From contig JAJZTV010000020.1 in the NCBI GenBank assembly GCA_021847385.1, positions 1-16,194 on the forward strand: 16,194 bases of DNA, in the 5' to 3' direction. Below, in pieces: positions 7,653 through 14,924 of this stretch. Source of the stretch: Pseudomonadota bacterium (GTDB taxonomy: Bacteria; Pseudomonadota; Gammaproteobacteria; Burkholderiales; Thiobacillaceae). A model generated the notes under the pieces. That model did not search any database and was not told where the DNA came from. It saw only the letters and a list, made by a program, of their open reading frames with translations. The position numbers and the translations under genes were made by a program. Each line of letters opens with the position of its first letter. The first letter of the stretch is position 1.

Positions 7653-9329
7653 TTACTCGGGTTGGCAACCCTCCGGCCCGGTCGACATGAACACCTCGAT
7701 CCGATTGCGCCCGGCCTCCTTGGCCACATACAACGCCGTGTCGGCCCGGCTGATCAGTTGATCGATGCGCGACCCTTTGACCGGCGAACAGGTCGCGACA
7801 CCGACGCTGACCGTCACCATCCCACTGGTGGAAGTTGGATGCGGGATGCCGATTTCCTGCACGGCACGCCGCACGCCCTCGGCGATATGCCGGGCGCCCT
7901 CGACGTCGGTATTGCTCAGGAACACGATGAACTCCTCGCCGCCGTAACGGGCCGCCAGATCGCCGGCCCGATTGATCTGCTGGGCCAGCGCCTCGGCGAT
8001 GCGCACCAGGCAGGCATCGCCCGCCAAGTGGCCGAAGTAGTCGTTGTAGTGTTTGAAGTGGTCGATATCGAGCAGCAGGATGGACATCGTCTCGTGCCGC
8101 CGCTGCGCCTGGCGCCACATGCGGCCGGAGAAATCGTCGAAATAGCGCCGATTAGGCAAGCCGGTCAGGGCGTCGTGGGTGGACAGGAAGGCCAGCTCTT
8201 CGTTTGCCGCCTGCACCTTGTCTCGTTCCTGGCGCAACTCGGCCAACGTCTGCTCCAGCTTCGTGATCATCGCCTTGCGTTCGGTCATGTCCCGAACCAG
8301 GCCGACGTAGATCGGTTTGCCGCCGGACGTGGTTTCGGTCACCGCCACCTCGACCGGGAAGGCCGTGCCGTCGAAATGCATGCCATCGCCCTCGACGATC
8401 CGCGGCGCCAACCGTTTCGTCGCCCGTTCGCGACACGCGCGGAGATACTCGGCATGGCGTAGCTTGTGCTCGCCGCCGATCAGGATGCTGACATCCCGGC
8501 CGAGCAGATCGGCCTCGGCATAGCCGAACATCGCGCACAACGAAGGCGTCACCCCCATGATCTCGCCCTCGGCGTCGATCACGCACAGACCGTCGCTCAT
8601 CGCGTTCAATACAGCCTGCAGGTAATCTTCGCGCTCGTTCAGGTCCTGGTTCGCCTTGGCCAATTGCCGCGTCAAATGCGTCAATTCGCCAATGCTGGCC
8701 ATTTGATCGTAACTGGTGGACATGAGCTCACGCAGCCCGCCCTGAAAGCCCATGACGATCCTGGTGGTCAGGGTCAGATACAACAGCAAGGCGGCGCCGA
8801 TCACCAGGCCCTCTTGCGTCGCGGTAGAAAACCAATACAGCGCGAACGGCAGCAATAAGGGCCAGCTAAAGGCGGTATGCGACAACCGGTGATGACCGAA
8901 TACGCTGATGCCGCCGCCGCTCAAGCCGATGATCACCAAGATCGACACGATCAAATCGCTCCGGTCCAGGTAGGACGTAAACAACGCGCCGGGCAGGCCC
9001 CAGCCCAGGCCGAGCAGAAACAAGCTGAAGACGAAGCGCCGTTCCCACGCCCGCAGGGTCTCGGCATAGATCGGTTCGCGGAAATAACGTAGCACCAAGG
9101 CCACGCGCCATAACACGGCCAGAACGACAGCAGCGGCCCATAGCCCAACCCATGCCGGCGGCACGCCATCGAGGTAGATAAAAACCATCAACGGCACCAG
9201 CACCGCGTGCGCGAACAAGCTGACCCGTGATTGGCGATACAGCAAATTGACCGTCTCGCCCAACATCAGTTGCGCTTTATCGACGCCCGGCTGATTGCGG
9301 AATTTGAGATGTTCGTCGAGGCTGGTCAC
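7653..9329 (-). CDS. Membrane PAS-GGDEF diguanylate cyclase
   Basis: This is a 558-residue protein predicted to make cyclic di-GMP. The N-terminal half has about six hydrophobic segments (residues 38-205), a membrane input domain I cannot name. A coiled-coil linker and a PAS domain (about 235-355, with MSDGLCVIDAEGEIMGVTPS and a PAC-like VGLVRDMTERK) follow, then a GGDEF domain (about 385-550). The active-site motif is G463-GEEF-467, compatible with activity, and R454-AGD-457 five residues before it is an intact product-inhibition I-site. No EAL or HD-GYP domain is present. The start is GTG 9329; GGAGGG lies 14 bases upstream, a long spacing, so a slightly later start is possible. It is convergent with narL and divergent from nnrS. 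The signal sensed is unknown. Confidence 0.93.
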   Translation of the reverse strand: MTSLDEHLKFRNQPGVDKAQLMLGETVNLLYRQSRVSLFAHAVLVPLMVFIYLDGVPPAWVGLWAAAVVLAVLWRVALVLRYFREPIYAETLRAWERRFVFSLFLLGLGWGLPGALFTSYLDRSDLIVSILVIIGLSGGGISVFGHHRLSHTAFSWPLLLPFALYWFSTATQEGLVIGAALLLYLTLTTRIVMGFQGGLRELMSTSYDQMASIGELTHLTRQLAKANQDLNEREDYLQAVLNAMSDGLCVIDAEGEIMGVTPSLCAMFGYAEADLLGRDVSILIGGEHKLRHAEYLRACRERATKRLAPRIVEGDGMHFDGTAFPVEVAVTETTSGGKPIYVGLVRDMTERKAMITKLEQTLAELRQERDKVQAANEELAFLSTHDALTGLPNRRYFDDFSGRMWRQAQRRHETMSILLLDIDHFKHYNDYFGHLAGDACLVRIAEALAQQINRAGDLAARYGGEEFIVFLSNTDVEGARHIAEGVRRAVQEIGIPHPTSTSGMVTVSVGVATCSPVKGSRIDQLISRADTALYVAKEAGRNRIEVFMSTGPEGCQPE

Positions 9330-9440
9330 GATACCGTGGGGTTCCCTCCAGGCTTGCAGTCAAGGCAAAGTATGCCGCATGGAATCGAAACAAATCCATC
9401 GCCGCGGCAAAGCCGAGTTAAGCTGTCGGGTATCGCGGCG

Positions 9441-9454
9441 TTGATCGCCATCAA
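9441..9454. promoter_or_regulatory. FNR/Anr/Dnr-type box upstream of nnrS
   Basis: TTGATCGCCATCAA matches the FNR consensus TTGAT-N4-ATCAA perfectly. An activator at the usual -41.5 position would place the nnrS transcript start near 9489, with the weak -10-like TACTCT in front. This fits anaerobic or NO-dependent activation of nnrS; the box is symmetrical and could also act on the divergent GGDEF gene, about 110 bases away. This is the only match to this consensus that I noticed in the window's intergenic regions. Confidence 0.75.
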
Positions 9455-9514
9455 TGCCGGCCACGTCGACACCGATTACTCTGTGCGCTTTAGATGATGG
9501 GTGGGGTATCGAGC

Positions 9515-10720
9515 ATGTTTTGGAAAACCCTCTGCGCCGCACCGCACCGCACGCTGTTCTTGCCGGGCGCACTACAGGGCCTGTGCGTCATGGCCTGGTG
9601 GCTGTTGGAGCTGGAATCGGGCCTGGGCACCTTGGCCTTGCCCCCCTCCGCACTGCTGCCCGGTGCGGCCCATGCTTGGCTGATGCTCTATGGCTTCTTC
9701 CCGTTCTTTGTGTTCGGCTTCGCCTTCACCGCAGTGCCAAGCTGGCTCGACGGCCCCAAGATTCGGCCCAGCCACTCCATCGGCACCGCGCTACTGCTGA
9801 GTGCCGGCACACTGCTGTTCTACCCGGCGATCTATAGGCCCGCCTTCGCCGCGCCGGCCGTGCTGCTGCATGCGGCAGGCCTGGTCGTCGGGCTGGCGGG
9901 CCTGCTGCACAGCCTCGCCGGCTCGACCGCTGCCGACAAACGCCATGCCTGGGCGATCTGGCTCGCCTTGCTGACCGGCCTGATCGGCGAGTTGTGTTTC
10001 CTCTCCTGGCTGCATACCGGCACGCCGCGTTTTCTCAGCTTTGCCCTGTCGCTTGCGCTCTGGGGCTGCCTGACCCCGGTCTTTCTCACGGTCTGCCATC
10101 GCATGGTTCCTTGGTTCACCAGCCGCGTACTGTCCGACTATGTCATGGTGCGGCCCTACCCGCTGCTCTGGTCGATGTTGATCGCCAGCCTTAGCCATGC
10201 CGTGCTGGAGGCCAGTGGCCAGGCGGCCTATACCTGGCTGGCCGACCTGCCCTTGGCCGCCGCCGCGCTTTACTTCAGCACGCACTGGGGCCTGGTGCGC
10301 AGCTTCAAGGTGCGGCTGCTCGCGATGCTGCATATCGCCTTCGCTTGGGCCACCCTGGCCTTCGGCCTGGCGGCGGCCGGCTCGCTTGGCCTTCTGCTCC
10401 GCTGGCCGTGGAGCGCCGGGCTGGCGCCGCTGCATACCTTAGGGATCGGCTTCTTCGGCTCGATGCTGATCGCGATGGCCTCACGCGTCAGCCTGGGCCA
10501 TTCGGGTAATAAATTGGCAGCGGATGGCCTGACCTGGCTGCTATTCTGGTTAGTACAAATCGCGGCCGGTGTGCGTCTGTTGCCCGATCTGCTACCCGGC
10601 ATCGCGCCCTATCGCTTGGCCTCGCTCGCCGCCGTGCTCTGGCTCGCGGCCTTCGGCGGCTGGGCTTGGCGCTACGCCCCGCTGTACTGGCGGCCGCGGG
10701 CGGACGGCAAGCCGGGCTGA
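9515..10720 (+). CDS. nnrS: NnrS family protein (NO-response membrane protein)
   Basis: This is a polytopic membrane protein of about 401 residues with about ten to twelve hydrophobic helices. Family hallmarks are visible in order: APHRTLFLPGALQ near the N-terminus, YGFFPFFVFGFAFTAVPSWL, VCHRMVPWFTSRV in the middle, and LHTLGIGFFGSMLIAMASRVSLGHSGNKL towards the C-terminus, with several conserved histidines suited to heme/metal binding. NnrS proteins belong to nitric oxide regulons of denitrifiers and are linked to tolerance of NO stress. I prefer ATG 9515 over ATGATG at 9494, because the FNR box upstream predicts a transcript start near 9489, which would leave almost no leader for 9494; neither start has a strong ribosome site. 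It is followed by the nitronate monooxygenase gene after 118 bases. Confidence 0.88.
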   Translation: MFWKTLCAAPHRTLFLPGALQGLCVMAWWLLELESGLGTLALPPSALLPGAAHAWLMLYGFFPFFVFGFAFTAVPSWLDGPKIRPSHSIGTALLLSAGTLLFYPAIYRPAFAAPAVLLHAAGLVVGLAGLLHSLAGSTAADKRHAWAIWLALLTGLIGELCFLSWLHTGTPRFLSFALSLALWGCLTPVFLTVCHRMVPWFTSRVLSDYVMVRPYPLLWSMLIASLSHAVLEASGQAAYTWLADLPLAAAALYFSTHWGLVRSFKVRLLAMLHIAFAWATLAFGLAAAGSLGLLLRWPWSAGLAPLHTLGIGFFGSMLIAMASRVSLGHSGNKLAADGLTWLLFWLVQIAAGVRLLPDLLPGIAPYRLASLAAVLWLAAFGGWAWRYAPLYWRPRADGKPG

Positions 10721-10838
10721 GCCGGGGCATTTGCACTAGCCCGGTGCGCGAGCCGGCTGTCCTGTATGATGTCGGTCTTTTTACGGTCGGGCCACATGGC
10801 TACGATCGATAACGATTTAACTGCTCTGGAAAGAATTG

Positions 10839-12098
10839 ATGAAATGCGTGGATGACTTCCGCTTGCGCTTCGGCAAGCGGGAACTGGTGCCGATCGTGAT
10901 CGGCGGCATGGGCGTGGACATCTCCACCGCCGAACTCGCGCTGGAGGCTGCCCGCCTGGGCGGCATCGGCCACATCTCCGATGCAATGACACCGACCGTG
11001 ACCGACCGCCGGTTCAAGACCGGCTTCGTCAAGGAAAAGCAGAAGCAATACAAGTACAACGTCGCCAACGTCGACAAGTCCGAGGTGAAATTCAGCCTGG
11101 GCCAAGTCGAAGAGGCGACCCGCATGCACGTCGGCAAGACCATGGAAGCCAAGCGCGGCGACGGTATGATCTTCATCAACTGCATGGAAAAGCTGACCAT
11201 GAACGCGCCGCGCGAGACCCTGCAGGTGCGCTTGAAGGCCATGCTCGACGCCGGCATCGACGGCATCACGCTGGCGGCCGGCCTGCATTTGGGCTCGTTC
11301 GCACTGATGGCGGACCACCCGCGTTTCCGCGACGCCAAGCTCGGCATCATCGTGTCTTCGGTCCGCGCGTTGCAGCTATTCCTGCGCAAGAACGCGCGGG
11401 TCGAGCGCCTGCCCGACTACATCGTGGTCGAAGGCCCGCTGGCCGGCGGCCATCTGGGCTTCGGCCTGGACGACTGGTGGAAATACGACCTCGCCACCAT
11501 CACCGCCGAGGTCATGCAGTATCTGAAGGACGAACAGTTGGACATCCCGGTGATCCCGGCCGGCGGCATCTTCACCGGCACCGACGCAGTCGGCTATCTG
11601 GAAAAAGGCGCCGCCGCGGTGCAGGTCGCTACCCGCTTCACCGTGGCCCAGGAATGCGGCCTGCCGGAGAAGGTGCAACAGGAATATTTCAAGGCCAACG
11701 AGGACGACATCGAGGTCAACGGCGTGTCGCCGACCGGCTATCCGATGCGCATGCTCAAGCACTGCCCGGCCATCGGCTCGGGCATCCGGCCGAACTGCGA
11801 GGCCTACGGCTACCTGCTCGACGCCAACGGCCACTGCGCCTACATCGACGCCTACTACCGCGAAGTGGCGAAGCATCCGGGTGTGAAGGAGCTGCACGTC
11901 TACGACAAAACCTGCCTGTGCACCCACATGCGCAACTTCGACTGCTGGACCTGCGGCCACTACACCTACCGGCTGAAGGACACCACGCGCCAACTGGCGG
12001 ACGGCAGCTACCAACTGCTCACGGCCGAGCACGTGTTCAAGGACTACCAGTTCAGCAAGGACGGCAAGATCGCCCTGCCGGAGTCGATCGCGAAATAA
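10839..12098 (+). CDS. Nitronate monooxygenase-family flavoprotein with Cys-rich C-terminus
   Basis: This is a 419-residue protein of the nitronate monooxygenase / 2-nitropropane dioxygenase family (FMN-binding TIM barrel). The early glycine motif is IVIGGMGVDIS, the probable catalytic histidine is H205 in GPLAGGHLGF, and the flavin phosphate loop is IPAGGIFTGTDAVGYLEKGAA followed by VQVATRF. Beyond the barrel (from about 305) is a cysteine-rich tail with HCPAIGSGIRPNC, NGHCAYI and C359-x-C361-x7-C369-x2-C372, which might bind a metal or Fe-S centre. ATG 10839 has GGAAAG seven bases upstream; a TTG three bases earlier is less likely. The true substrate is unknown, since many family members act on compounds other than nitronates. 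It ends nine bases from the stop of the facing dioxygenase gene. Confidence 0.85.
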   Translation: MKCVDDFRLRFGKRELVPIVIGGMGVDISTAELALEAARLGGIGHISDAMTPTVTDRRFKTGFVKEKQKQYKYNVANVDKSEVKFSLGQVEEATRMHVGKTMEAKRGDGMIFINCMEKLTMNAPRETLQVRLKAMLDAGIDGITLAAGLHLGSFALMADHPRFRDAKLGIIVSSVRALQLFLRKNARVERLPDYIVVEGPLAGGHLGFGLDDWWKYDLATITAEVMQYLKDEQLDIPVIPAGGIFTGTDAVGYLEKGAAAVQVATRFTVAQECGLPEKVQQEYFKANEDDIEVNGVSPTGYPMRMLKHCPAIGSGIRPNCEAYGYLLDANGHCAYIDAYYREVAKHPGVKELHVYDKTCLCTHMRNFDCWTCGHYTYRLKDTTRQLADGSYQLLTAEHVFKDYQFSKDGKIALPESIAK

Positions 12099-12107
12099 GG
12101 AAAGCGA

Positions 12108-13001
12108 TCACGCCCGCAGATTGCGGATGTGGTCGTGGTAGCGCGCGCGATAGAGCAGGCGCCGGCGCTCGGGCGTATCGCTGAAGCCGGAACGGGTGTG
12201 CAGCACGTTGTTGCAGATCAGGCCCATACCCGGCATGAGCTTGAGTTTGAACACGCCGGTCGGCTCGCTCGCCAATAAATCCTCCAGTGCCTTTACCGCC
12301 GCCTGCGTCGCGGCATCCGGCTTCCAGACGATGCTCTTGGTCCGCGCGGTGTAGCGCAGGTGCAGTTGCCCGGCGTCGAGCAGCAGGGCCGGACCGGTCT
12401 CGTCCGGCCGCGCCACGCCCAGCTCGTCGGTGCGGGCGGGAATGGTCATCGCGTCTTCCGCCATCAAGGCGCGGATGTGCTCGGGGTCGACATCGCGCAG
12501 ATAGATGTAGGCCAGCTCGGGATCGAACAGTTCGTTCTCGCCGCCCTCGGCCGCCTCGCGCACGCAGTGCAGCATCATGGCGTAGATGCGCCGCTCGGGC
12601 GGGTTGTAGTAGCCGTCGGTATGCCAGCGGATGCGGTTGTGGGTGTAGGGAATGAACTCCCCCTTGCCGCGCCCTTCTTCCTCCTGCGGTGTGATGCTGG
12701 AGATGCCGTCCTCGTCCGCCAGCCAGTTGGCGTCCAACTGGCTCAGGCCGAACTGGGCGGCGATGTCGCGCGGAATGCCTTTGTCTTCGGCCTCGCCGCG
12801 ATTCGTGGCGTAGACGGCCATGCCGGTCTTGGCCAGCCGCTGCCACAGAGCCCGGTATTCGCCGTCGCTCAACTGCGCCGGGTCGTCCACCTCGACGATC
12901 AGCTCTGCCGCCCGCTGCGGGTAGCCCATTAGCTTCTGCGCCCGCCAAGCCTGGTAACCGGCCGCGTTGTCGGGATGGAACGGGCTGTCCGGGGCGATCA
13001 C
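12108..13001 (-). CDS. TauD/TfdA-like Fe(II)/2-oxoglutarate-dependent dioxygenase
   Basis: This 297-residue protein resembles the TauD/TfdA (clavaminate synthase-like) oxygenases. The iron-binding facial triad can be placed at H127-T-D129 (RIRWHTDGYY) and H268 (NNVLHTRSGF), followed by an arginine-rich RRRLLYRARYHD that supplies the 2-oxoglutarate-binding arginine. These enzymes hydroxylate a substrate using O2 and 2-oxoglutarate; TauD releases sulfite from taurine, but the substrate here cannot be read from sequence. The start is GTG 13001 with GAGG six bases upstream, only seven bases after the preceding unknown gene, so it is the last gene of the cluster running away from dsrA. An organosulfur substrate is an attractive guess from context only. 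Confidence 0.83.
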   Translation of the reverse strand: MIAPDSPFHPDNAAGYQAWRAQKLMGYPQRAAELIVEVDDPAQLSDGEYRALWQRLAKTGMAVYATNRGEAEDKGIPRDIAAQFGLSQLDANWLADEDGISSITPQEEEGRGKGEFIPYTHNRIRWHTDGYYNPPERRIYAMMLHCVREAAEGGENELFDPELAYIYLRDVDPEHIRALMAEDAMTIPARTDELGVARPDETGPALLLDAGQLHLRYTARTKSIVWKPDAATQAAVKALEDLLASEPTGVFKLKLMPGMGLICNNVLHTRSGFSDTPERRRLLYRARYHDHIRNLRA

Positions 13002-13008
13002 GCTGGCC

Positions 13009-13596
13009 TCAGGCCGTCTGCGGCGGATAGAAGCCGTCGACCTGCTTCTTCACCGTGCCCATGATCTCGGGTACCTCGATGTCCATCAGCTGGTCCTGGA
13101 TCCAGCTCTGGTCCGACTTCTCCATGCCCTCGCGGATCTGCAGCGACAGGAAACGCAGGGCCTGGAAGCTGGCCTTGTCGATGGGGAACTCGAACTCGGA
13201 ATAATCAGCCATGCGCCGGTTCAAGAGATCGATGTAGCCGGCCTTGTAGTCGTAGTCCGGATCCTTCTGGCCGCCGGTGAAGTCGAGGATGTTGCCTTCC
13301 ATGATCTCGGCCAGCCGGATGCCCAGGGCGCTGACCAGCTCGGTGCGCTCTTCCTGGCCCAGCCGCGGGTAGACCAGGCGATCGACGTAATGCACGGCGA
13401 AGGCGGTCAGCTCGCCGATGATCTTGAAGCCGCGCTGCGGCGTGATGATGTCGTACTCGGCCTTGGACAGGTTGTCGATGGCGCGGTCGGCCATGCGCCA
13501 GATGGTCGTGGCCAGGGCGGTGGCGACCTCGTCGGCGCCACGCTGGACGCCGTCCTTCTTGAACCAGATCGTTTTGACGCGGGTCGGGGCAGCCAC
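13009..13596 (-). CDS. Unknown conserved-looking protein in dsr-linked cluster
   Basis: I do not recognise this 195-residue protein. It starts at GTG 13596 with AGGAG at ideal spacing, one base after the sulfurtransferase stop, which strongly supports it being a real co-translated gene. It has no signal peptide, no hydrophobic membrane segment and no cysteine, and looks mostly helical and soluble. Recognisable stretches are a central acidic-aromatic DPDYDYKAGYIDLL and a C-terminal DGFYPP. It sits between a sulfurtransferase and a TauD-like oxygenase, seven bases before the latter, so a cytoplasmic role with one of them is plausible. No function is assigned. Confidence 0.8.
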   Translation of the reverse strand: MAAPTRVKTIWFKKDGVQRGADEVATALATTIWRMADRAIDNLSKAEYDIITPQRGFKIIGELTAFAVHYVDRLVYPRLGQEERTELVSALGIRLAEIMEGNILDFTGGQKDPDYDYKAGYIDLLNRRMADYSEFEFPIDKASFQALRFLSLQIREGMEKSDQSWIQDQLMDIEVPEIMGTVKKQVDGFYPPQTA

Positions 13597-13597
13597 G

Positions 13598-14446
13598 TTA
13601 TTCTCCTAAGGCGACCGGCCGGCTGGGATCGGTGATCCACTCGCTCCAAGAGCCGGGATACAGCCGCGAGCCGGGCAGGCCGGCGACTTCCATCGCCAAG
13701 ATATTGTGGCAGGCGGTGACGCCGGAGCCGCAGGAATGGATGACCTGGTGCGGTGCCCGGCCCTTGAGCAGGGCCTGGAAGTTTTCGCGCAGGGCCTCGG
13801 GCGGCAGGAAGGTGCCGTCGATGTCGAGGTTCTCCTCGAACGACCAGTTGACGCTGCCGGGGATGTGGCCGGCCACCGGATCGAGCGGCTCGTATTCGCC
13901 GGTGAAGCGGCGGTCGGGCCGGGCATCGAGCAAGAGGTCGCCGGCGGCCAGGGCCTGCTGCACCTGCTCGACATCGACCCACTGGCTGCGCTCGGGCAGG
14001 CAGGCGATGCTGCCCTTGTGCAGTTCGGCTTCGGCTTGGGTGACCAGGCGCTTCTCCCGCGTCCATTTCGGGTAGCCGCCGTCGAGCAGCGCGACCGCCG
14101 GATGACCGAGCCAGCGCAGCAGCCACCATAGGCGCACGGCCATGGCGCCGTAGCTGTCGTCGTACACCACGACCTGTTTGTTCACGCCGACGCCGGCCTC
14201 GGCCAGCTTTTGCGCGAGGACTTGCGGATCGGGCAAGGGGTGGCGGCCGGTCTTGCCCGGCACCACCGGCGCCGACAGGTCGTCGTCCAGATGGATGTAA
14301 CGTGCGCCGGGGATATGGCCGGCGGCATAGGCACGGCGGCCGCCTTCGGGGTCGGTCAGGGTGAAGCGGCAATCGAACACGACCCAGTTCGGGTCGCCCA
14401 GATGCTGCGCGAGTTCTTCGGTGGAAACGAGGGTATTGCTATACAT
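13598..14446 (-). CDS. Two-domain rhodanese-family sulfurtransferase (SseA-like)
   Basis: This 282-residue tandem rhodanese transfers sulfane sulfur from 3-mercaptopyruvate or thiosulfate to a thiol acceptor. The inactive N-terminal domain has VYDDSYGAMAVRLWWLLRW, with Asp in place of the catalytic Cys. The C-terminal domain carries the active loop C239-GSGVT, the form typical of mercaptopyruvate sulfurtransferases, and ends LYPGSWSEW. No signal peptide is visible, so it should be cytoplasmic. The start is ATG 14446 (MYSNTLVSTEEL). It lacks a ribosome site: the bases just upstream are a heptamer repeat array that may have displaced one. An in-frame GTG at 14515 would add repeat-encoded residues and is less likely. 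In this dsr-linked cluster it may feed persulfide sulfur to DsrC-type or TusA-type carriers. Confidence 0.9.
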   Translation of the reverse strand: MYSNTLVSTEELAQHLGDPNWVVFDCRFTLTDPEGGRRAYAAGHIPGARYIHLDDDLSAPVVPGKTGRHPLPDPQVLAQKLAEAGVGVNKQVVVYDDSYGAMAVRLWWLLRWLGHPAVALLDGGYPKWTREKRLVTQAEAELHKGSIACLPERSQWVDVEQVQQALAAGDLLLDARPDRRFTGEYEPLDPVAGHIPGSVNWSFEENLDIDGTFLPPEALRENFQALLKGRAPHQVIHSCGSGVTACHNILAMEVAGLPGSRLYPGSWSEWITDPSRPVALGE

Positions 14447-14447
14447 A

Positions 14448-14529
14448 GTGAGGAGTGAGGGTGAGGCGTAAGGCGTAAGCGGTGAAACGCCAGACGGAGG
14501 AGGTTTACTCCTCACGCCTGACGCCTAAC
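14448..14529. repeat. Inverted clusters of degenerate 7-base repeats
   Basis: The left cluster (14448-14488) reads as units GTGAGGA, GTGAGG, GTGAGGC, GTAAGGC, GTAAGCG and GTGAAAC. The right cluster (14509-14529) is the same unit inverted: GTGAGGA, GTCAGGC and GTTAGGC on the minus strand. A perfect nine-base inverted match, GTGAGGAGT (14448-14456) with ACTCCTCAC (14507-14515), could form a hairpin in the transcript between the DsrC-like and sulfurtransferase genes. It fills nearly all of their 87-base gap. Confidence 0.7.
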
Positions 14530-14533
14530 CGAC

Positions 14534-14866
14534 TTAGTAGCCGCCCTTGCCGAAGGGCTTGGGCAGACCGGCCACCTTGGCGGACTGGCGGTTGGGCTGC
14601 TTGGGGAACAGCTCGTACAGCTTCTTCTTCCAGTCGATGCTGTCGTCCTGCTCGTCGAGCATGGCCACCATATTGCGGAAGTTCGGGGTGTGGCCGTCTT
14701 CCTGGTAGCGCTCGCGCATGAAGCGGACAACGGTCCAGTGGTCGTCGGTCAGCTTGAGGCCTTCGGCCTCGGCGATGATCGGCACAATCTCGTCGCTGAA
14801 GTTGGGCTCGAGCAGGAAATCCTCGTCGTCGACTTCCAGTTCTTCGCCGTTCAGAACGTAACCCAT
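14534..14866 (-). CDS. DsrC/TusE-family protein lacking both redox cysteines
   Basis: This 110-residue protein matches DsrC/TusE in length and fold signature. It has an N-terminal short-strand region (NGEELEVDDEDFLLEP), the conserved core LTDDHWTVVRFMRERYQE (about 39-56), LYELFP, and the C-terminal arm AGLPKP. DsrC carries trisulfide sulfur on two arm cysteines. Here the penultimate-Cys position is K107 (FGKGGY end) and the position eleven residues earlier is A96, and the whole protein contains no cysteine. It therefore cannot act as a persulfide carrier and fits the cysteine-free DsrC relatives proposed to be regulatory (RspA type). ATG 14866 has GGAGA at good spacing. It sits between the Cas6-like and sulfurtransferase genes. 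A true DsrC probably lies further along the dsr operon, outside the window. Confidence 0.88.
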   Translation of the reverse strand: MGYVLNGEELEVDDEDFLLEPNFSDEIVPIIAEAEGLKLTDDHWTVVRFMRERYQEDGHTPNFRNMVAMLDEQDDSIDWKKKLYELFPKQPNRQSAKVAGLPKPFGKGGY

Positions 14867-14902
14867 GGTCTATCTCCTTACTTTACAAGTTGCCAATAAA
14901 TA

Positions 14903-14924
14903 GCGGCCCGGCTTAGTGGGCCGC
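14903..14924 (-). terminator. Hairpin at the end of the Cas6-like gene
   Basis: GCGGCCC (14903-14909) and GGGCCGC (14918-14924) form a seven-base GC stem with an eight-base loop holding the stop codon of the Cas6-like gene. On the minus strand it is followed by TATTTATTGG, giving a weak terminator or attenuator that may lower expression of the genes downstream, starting with the DsrC-like gene 37 bases on. Confidence 0.45.
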
